From the NCBI GenBank assembly GCA_964458935.1, contig CAYWKS010000005.1, positions 81,220-145,219 on the forward strand: a stretch of 64,000 nt of DNA. The letters are read 5' to 3'. This DNA comes from CAYWKS01 sp964458935 (GTDB lineage Bacteria > Planctomycetota > Phycisphaerae > Phycisphaerales > Zrk34). The translations under genes were made by a program, and so were the position numbers. This document shows positions 61,276 to 64,000 of the stretch, one piece after another (position 1 is the stretch's first letter; every line of letters begins with the position of its first letter). The notes below the pieces were generated by a model. That model had not been told where the DNA came from and searched no databases. It worked only from the letters and a program-made list of their open reading frames with translations.

Positions 61276-63495
61276 TTATCGTGCATACTCGATGCGGACA
61301 GGATGATCGATGCGTTGCTTGAAGCCCTCCAGGTAGGACTTCCATTGTTCGGCGGTGGTGATCGTGCCGGCCTTCTCCCAGCCGAAGCCGGCGTAGTAGA
61401 CCACGTGCGCATTGCCGCGCGAGTGAACCACGAGCCGGACCTGGCTCTCGTCCTTCTCGTCGCTCTTGACGGTGTCGCTGCTGTAAGTGGGCGGCGTGGC
61501 CGCGATCGCCCCGACGCCGAGGCCCTGATCGTCGATCGTCTCCCAGCAGTAGATCAGGCCGCGGTAGTCGTCCGTGTAGGCGGTCGCCTGCTGGTCGTGC
61601 GTGGTCAGGCCGATCGCGAAGTGACCGATCTCGTCGGCGTCCGGGCCGGTGAACGTGCTCTCGAAGCGGGTGAGCTGTTGGCCGAGATCGATGCTGATCC
61701 GCTTGGTCTCGGTCAGTTGCTTGCCCGAAGCCTTCCACGACTTGTCGTAGGTCAGCTCGAAGATGCTGCGGATGGGGCCGTTGGCGATCACCTCCCAGGC
61801 GTCGTAGACGTTGGAATGGGTGTAGTCGCCGTCGCGGCCGATGGCCAAGCCGCCGCAACCCGGGGACTTGCCGACGTGATACGGGTCGTATCCCTCGCCC
61901 CAGTCGGTGTGGTACGACTTGTGTTCCATGTTGCCGTACCACTTGTCGATGACCGGGTACGGCACACGCTTGAGCCAGCAGTCCACGCCGGAGTTGACCG
62001 CGTCATCCCACAACGCCGGGCCGTACATGCGGAACGCCACCCGGTCGTTCTCCCATGCGAAATCGTCCGCTCGCTCCGGGACGAAGCGGCAGAAGGTCCG
62101 CACCCCCGGTCGCGCCGCTGGCAGCGAGGACGGCCGCTCCATGACCCAGAAGTGCTTCTTCTGGCCCGGCGCCAGGTCGGTCTGGAACAGCAGCGCCGCG
62201 CGGCCGTCTTCCTCGACAACCTGCGTCACCAGCAGGGCGTTGGCCCGGAGATCGTAAACGGCAACGTCCGCCGCGTTGATACCCCGAAGCGACCGCTGAA
62301 TCCGATGCAAGTCGAGGCTCACCGTCTCGCGATCCCGGAAACTCAATGTCGGGTTGATCACGCTGACCTTCTCGACCGCGGCGCCGTTGCGCACCGCGAT
62401 CTTGTAGACCTCGCTGCCGGCGAGCAGGAACGACCCCACCCCGTAGATCTCGGTTTGCTCGGGTTGCACATGCCGCGGGTCCGCGCCGATGGGCTGGACA
62501 TACCCGAGCTTGCCGTCCGGATGTACGCAGCCGACCAGACCCTCCCACGCCCTGATGACCGCGGGCAGGTACTCCTCGGCGTCGAGGTAGCCGTGGTTGA
62601 TGCCCCACGCCAGGCCGTAGCAGTGAAAGCCGCTCCCGCTCGCCTCGACCGACGGAAAGCTCACCGGGTCCAGCAGGCTGGAATGCCACAGACCCTTCTC
62701 GGGCTGGATCGCCTTGATCTTCGCCGCCATCTCCTTGTAGAGGGTTTCGTACCGCCCCCGATCCGGGTGGTCCGCGGGCAGCGCCTCCAACACGCGAACC
62801 AGCCCCCCGAAGACCCAGCCGTTCCCCCGCGACCAGAAGACCTTCTCCCCGTTGGCTTCGCGCCGCGCGAAGTACCGGTCGTCGCGGTAGTACAGGTGCT
62901 CGTCGCGGTCGTACAGATAGTCCGTGGTCGCCCACCACTCCCGGTTCATGTACGCCAGGTACTTCGTGTCGCCGGTGATGCGGGCCAGGTGCGTCCAGAC
63001 CGGCGGGCCCATGAACAGCGCATCGCACCAGTTCCACCGCTTCTTGTGCGATTTGCTGTCATGCGTCAGCGGGGTCGAGGGCTGGTCGGCCAGGATGCCG
63101 TCGAAACACGCCCGGATCGGGCCGATCATCTCCGGGTCCCGGTATTCCTCATACATGGCGATGTACATCTGCCCGACCGCGTGGTCGTCGGCGTGGTAGT
63201 CCCGCTTGCCCGGCTTCCAGCCGTTGCCCTCGCCGAAGCCCTTCAAGGCGTCGTCGTACTTGTCCGAGTCGGCCATCTGTGCCCACGCGGTCATGCCGGC
63301 GAACAACGCGCCGTGCGTCCAGTCCCGCGTGTCATGCCGGCTGGGGTGGGCCAGTTGCCAGTCGGCCACCTTGGCCATCACCGCACGGACCTGGTCCGGC
63401 TGTATCCGCTCCGACAAAGACTGCGCAGCCCCCATCGTCGCGCAATGCCCCACCAGGATCATGCCCACCACGGCACTAAGCAGCGACTTTCTCAT
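61276..63495 (-). CDS. Secreted GH105 unsaturated glucuronyl/rhamnogalacturonyl hydrolase fused to DUF4861
   Basis: 739 residues from the ATG at 63495, which gives a signal peptide (MRKSLLSAVVGMILVGHCAT, cleavage near GAAQ). Residues about 30-380 are a GH105 alpha-barrel: DYHADDHAVGQMYIAMYEEY (Asp103/104), WNWCDALFMGPPVWTHLARI (Asp158), FWSRGNGWVFGGLVRVLEAL and SGSGFHCYGLAWGINHGYLD. From about 395 to the end lies a beta-rich DUF4861 domain starting at VSVINPTLSFRDRETVSLDL. The first part takes an unsaturated uronic acid off the end of an oligosaccharide, feeding KduI. The role of the second part is unknown. Both domains are usually separate proteins. Confidence 0.9.
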   Translation of the reverse strand: MRKSLLSAVVGMILVGHCATMGAAQSLSERIQPDQVRAVMAKVADWQLAHPSRHDTRDWTHGALFAGMTAWAQMADSDKYDDALKGFGEGNGWKPGKRDYHADDHAVGQMYIAMYEEYRDPEMIGPIRACFDGILADQPSTPLTHDSKSHKKRWNWCDALFMGPPVWTHLARITGDTKYLAYMNREWWATTDYLYDRDEHLYYRDDRYFARREANGEKVFWSRGNGWVFGGLVRVLEALPADHPDRGRYETLYKEMAAKIKAIQPEKGLWHSSLLDPVSFPSVEASGSGFHCYGLAWGINHGYLDAEEYLPAVIRAWEGLVGCVHPDGKLGYVQPIGADPRHVQPEQTEIYGVGSFLLAGSEVYKIAVRNGAAVEKVSVINPTLSFRDRETVSLDLHRIQRSLRGINAADVAVYDLRANALLVTQVVEEDGRAALLFQTDLAPGQKKHFWVMERPSSLPAARPGVRTFCRFVPERADDFAWENDRVAFRMYGPALWDDAVNSGVDCWLKRVPYPVIDKWYGNMEHKSYHTDWGEGYDPYHVGKSPGCGGLAIGRDGDYTHSNVYDAWEVIANGPIRSIFELTYDKSWKASGKQLTETKRISIDLGQQLTRFESTFTGPDADEIGHFAIGLTTHDQQATAYTDDYRGLIYCWETIDDQGLGVGAIAATPPTYSSDTVKSDEKDESQVRLVVHSRGNAHVVYYAGFGWEKAGTITTAEQWKSYLEGFKQRIDHPVRIEYAR

Positions 63496-64000
63496 CTGGA
63501 TGGTCCTCGTATACGTGTTCCGTGGCAATCCGTTCGGCTTAACCCGCAGCCCGTCTCCGAGCCGCAGCACGTGCATGGTGACAACCGCCGTCACCGCGGT
63601 CAAGACTCCAGGACAAGCCGTCGAAGGCCCCCGCATCATCCCGTCCAGCCGGGATGGCCGCCACGCCAGACGTAGCATCCACAGTACCCCGCACGCCCCC
63701 GACCCGCCCACTTCAGTGGCCGGGGCCGGGCCCCTCACACCCGCCGCTTGCCGCAGGCCCTGGTGGCCGATGTCGCACAGGCCCCACGCCGCGGGGACTT
63801 CGCGTTTCCGGCTCGTGTTCTTGGCCGATTCCCTGGCGTCGTCAACCCGGACATTCACGCTGAACGCCATGGTTTGTGCCCCAAGGGTTCGTGGATGGGC
63901 CTGCGGGGCAAAGGCGCAGAGCCCCGTGGGCGCGTTGCGCTGGCGGCGGCCCGCCGCGGTGCATGCCGGATGCCTTGGACGCCCCCGGACATGGTAACGG
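63496..64000. other. Region upstream of the GH105-DUF4861 gene, no gene seen
   Basis: The open frame of the - strand gene continues to 63870, but the extra residues have no domain and no signal peptide and are rich in Pro, Arg and Gly, so they are not taken as coding. The long + strand frame here is antisense in the gene's part and low in quality after it. The region should hold the promoter of the uronate operon and perhaps the edge of a next gene beyond 64000. I find no clear operator. Confidence 0.4.

Noticed and set aside
61216..63675. 819-codon open frame on the + strand
   Set aside because: It is antisense to the well-supported GH105-DUF4861 gene and contains no domain; long antisense frames are common in DNA of this GC content.
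63206..63997. 263-codon + strand frame reaching the window end
   Set aside because: Its first part is antisense to the GH105 gene and the rest has a Pro/Arg/Ser-rich composition without any domain.
1..64000. tRNA, rRNA, CRISPR array, insertion sequence or transposase
   Set aside because: I looked for CCA-ended cloverleaf regions, regular spaced repeats, and transposase or integrase motifs and found none that I can support.

Overview
The window is high-GC bacterial DNA. It most likely comes from the chromosome of a member of the Planctomycetota, and Phycisphaerae-like lineages fit best. This is inferred from gene content: an exosortase with EpsI, several PEP-CTERM-type secreted proteins, FeeM/LuxI-like acyltransferases of the exosortase-associated kind, and a GH105-DUF4861 fusion beside kduI and kduD. 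No rRNA or tRNA gene was seen that could fix the taxonomy.

Region 1 (1-35.8 kb, all on the + strand) is a very large exopolysaccharide locus. I count about 23 glycosyltransferases: twelve GT4/group-1, five GT2 (one fused to GtrA), two GT8, one GT34-like and three multi-pass GT-C type. With them are a polysaccharide pyruvyl transferase, two Wzy/O-antigen-ligase-like membrane proteins, and an MBOAT O-acetyltransferase followed by an SGNH-like partner. Many genes overlap by four bases (ATGA or GTGA), which points to translational coupling in long operons. No initiating sugar-phosphate transferase, Wzx flippase or Wza/Wzc export protein is visible, so these must lie elsewhere. The run ends in an exosortase (Cys226, Arg271, His291) directly followed by an EpsI-family protein, then a secreted protein with a C-terminal sorting tail and a strong intrinsic terminator.

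Region 2 (37.4-44.8 kb) is the most unusual part. A ThiF/E1-like adenylating enzyme and a nitroreductase-like protein form an overlapping pair on the - strand, divergent from a lone RND efflux pump. Next come two convergent FeeM/LuxI-like N-acyltransferases. A third paralogue lies at 53 kb. I read this as a candidate small-molecule (N-acyl amino acid type) biosynthesis and export system linked to the exosortase. That function is inference.

Region 3 (45.2-54.9 kb) holds secreted and envelope proteins: a 742-residue secreted protein of unknown function, a twin-FHA protein, a tiny VPLP-tailed secreted protein, a stand-alone secretin coupled to a small lipoprotein, and two more secreted proteins with PEP-CTERM-like tails, one of them with a Gly-Lys repeat.

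Region 4 (55-58.2 kb, - strand) is a dTDP-rhamnose-type operon in the order rmlA, rmlC-like, rmlD, rmlB. It could supply a sugar donor to region 1. Region 5 (58.4-63.5 kb, - strand) holds a cysteine-free SUMF1-domain protein with a canonical VPEPG tail and a uronate-degradation group (GH105-DUF4861, KduI, KduD) for unsaturated uronates from pectin-like or other acidic polysaccharides. The last 500 bases hold no gene that I can support.
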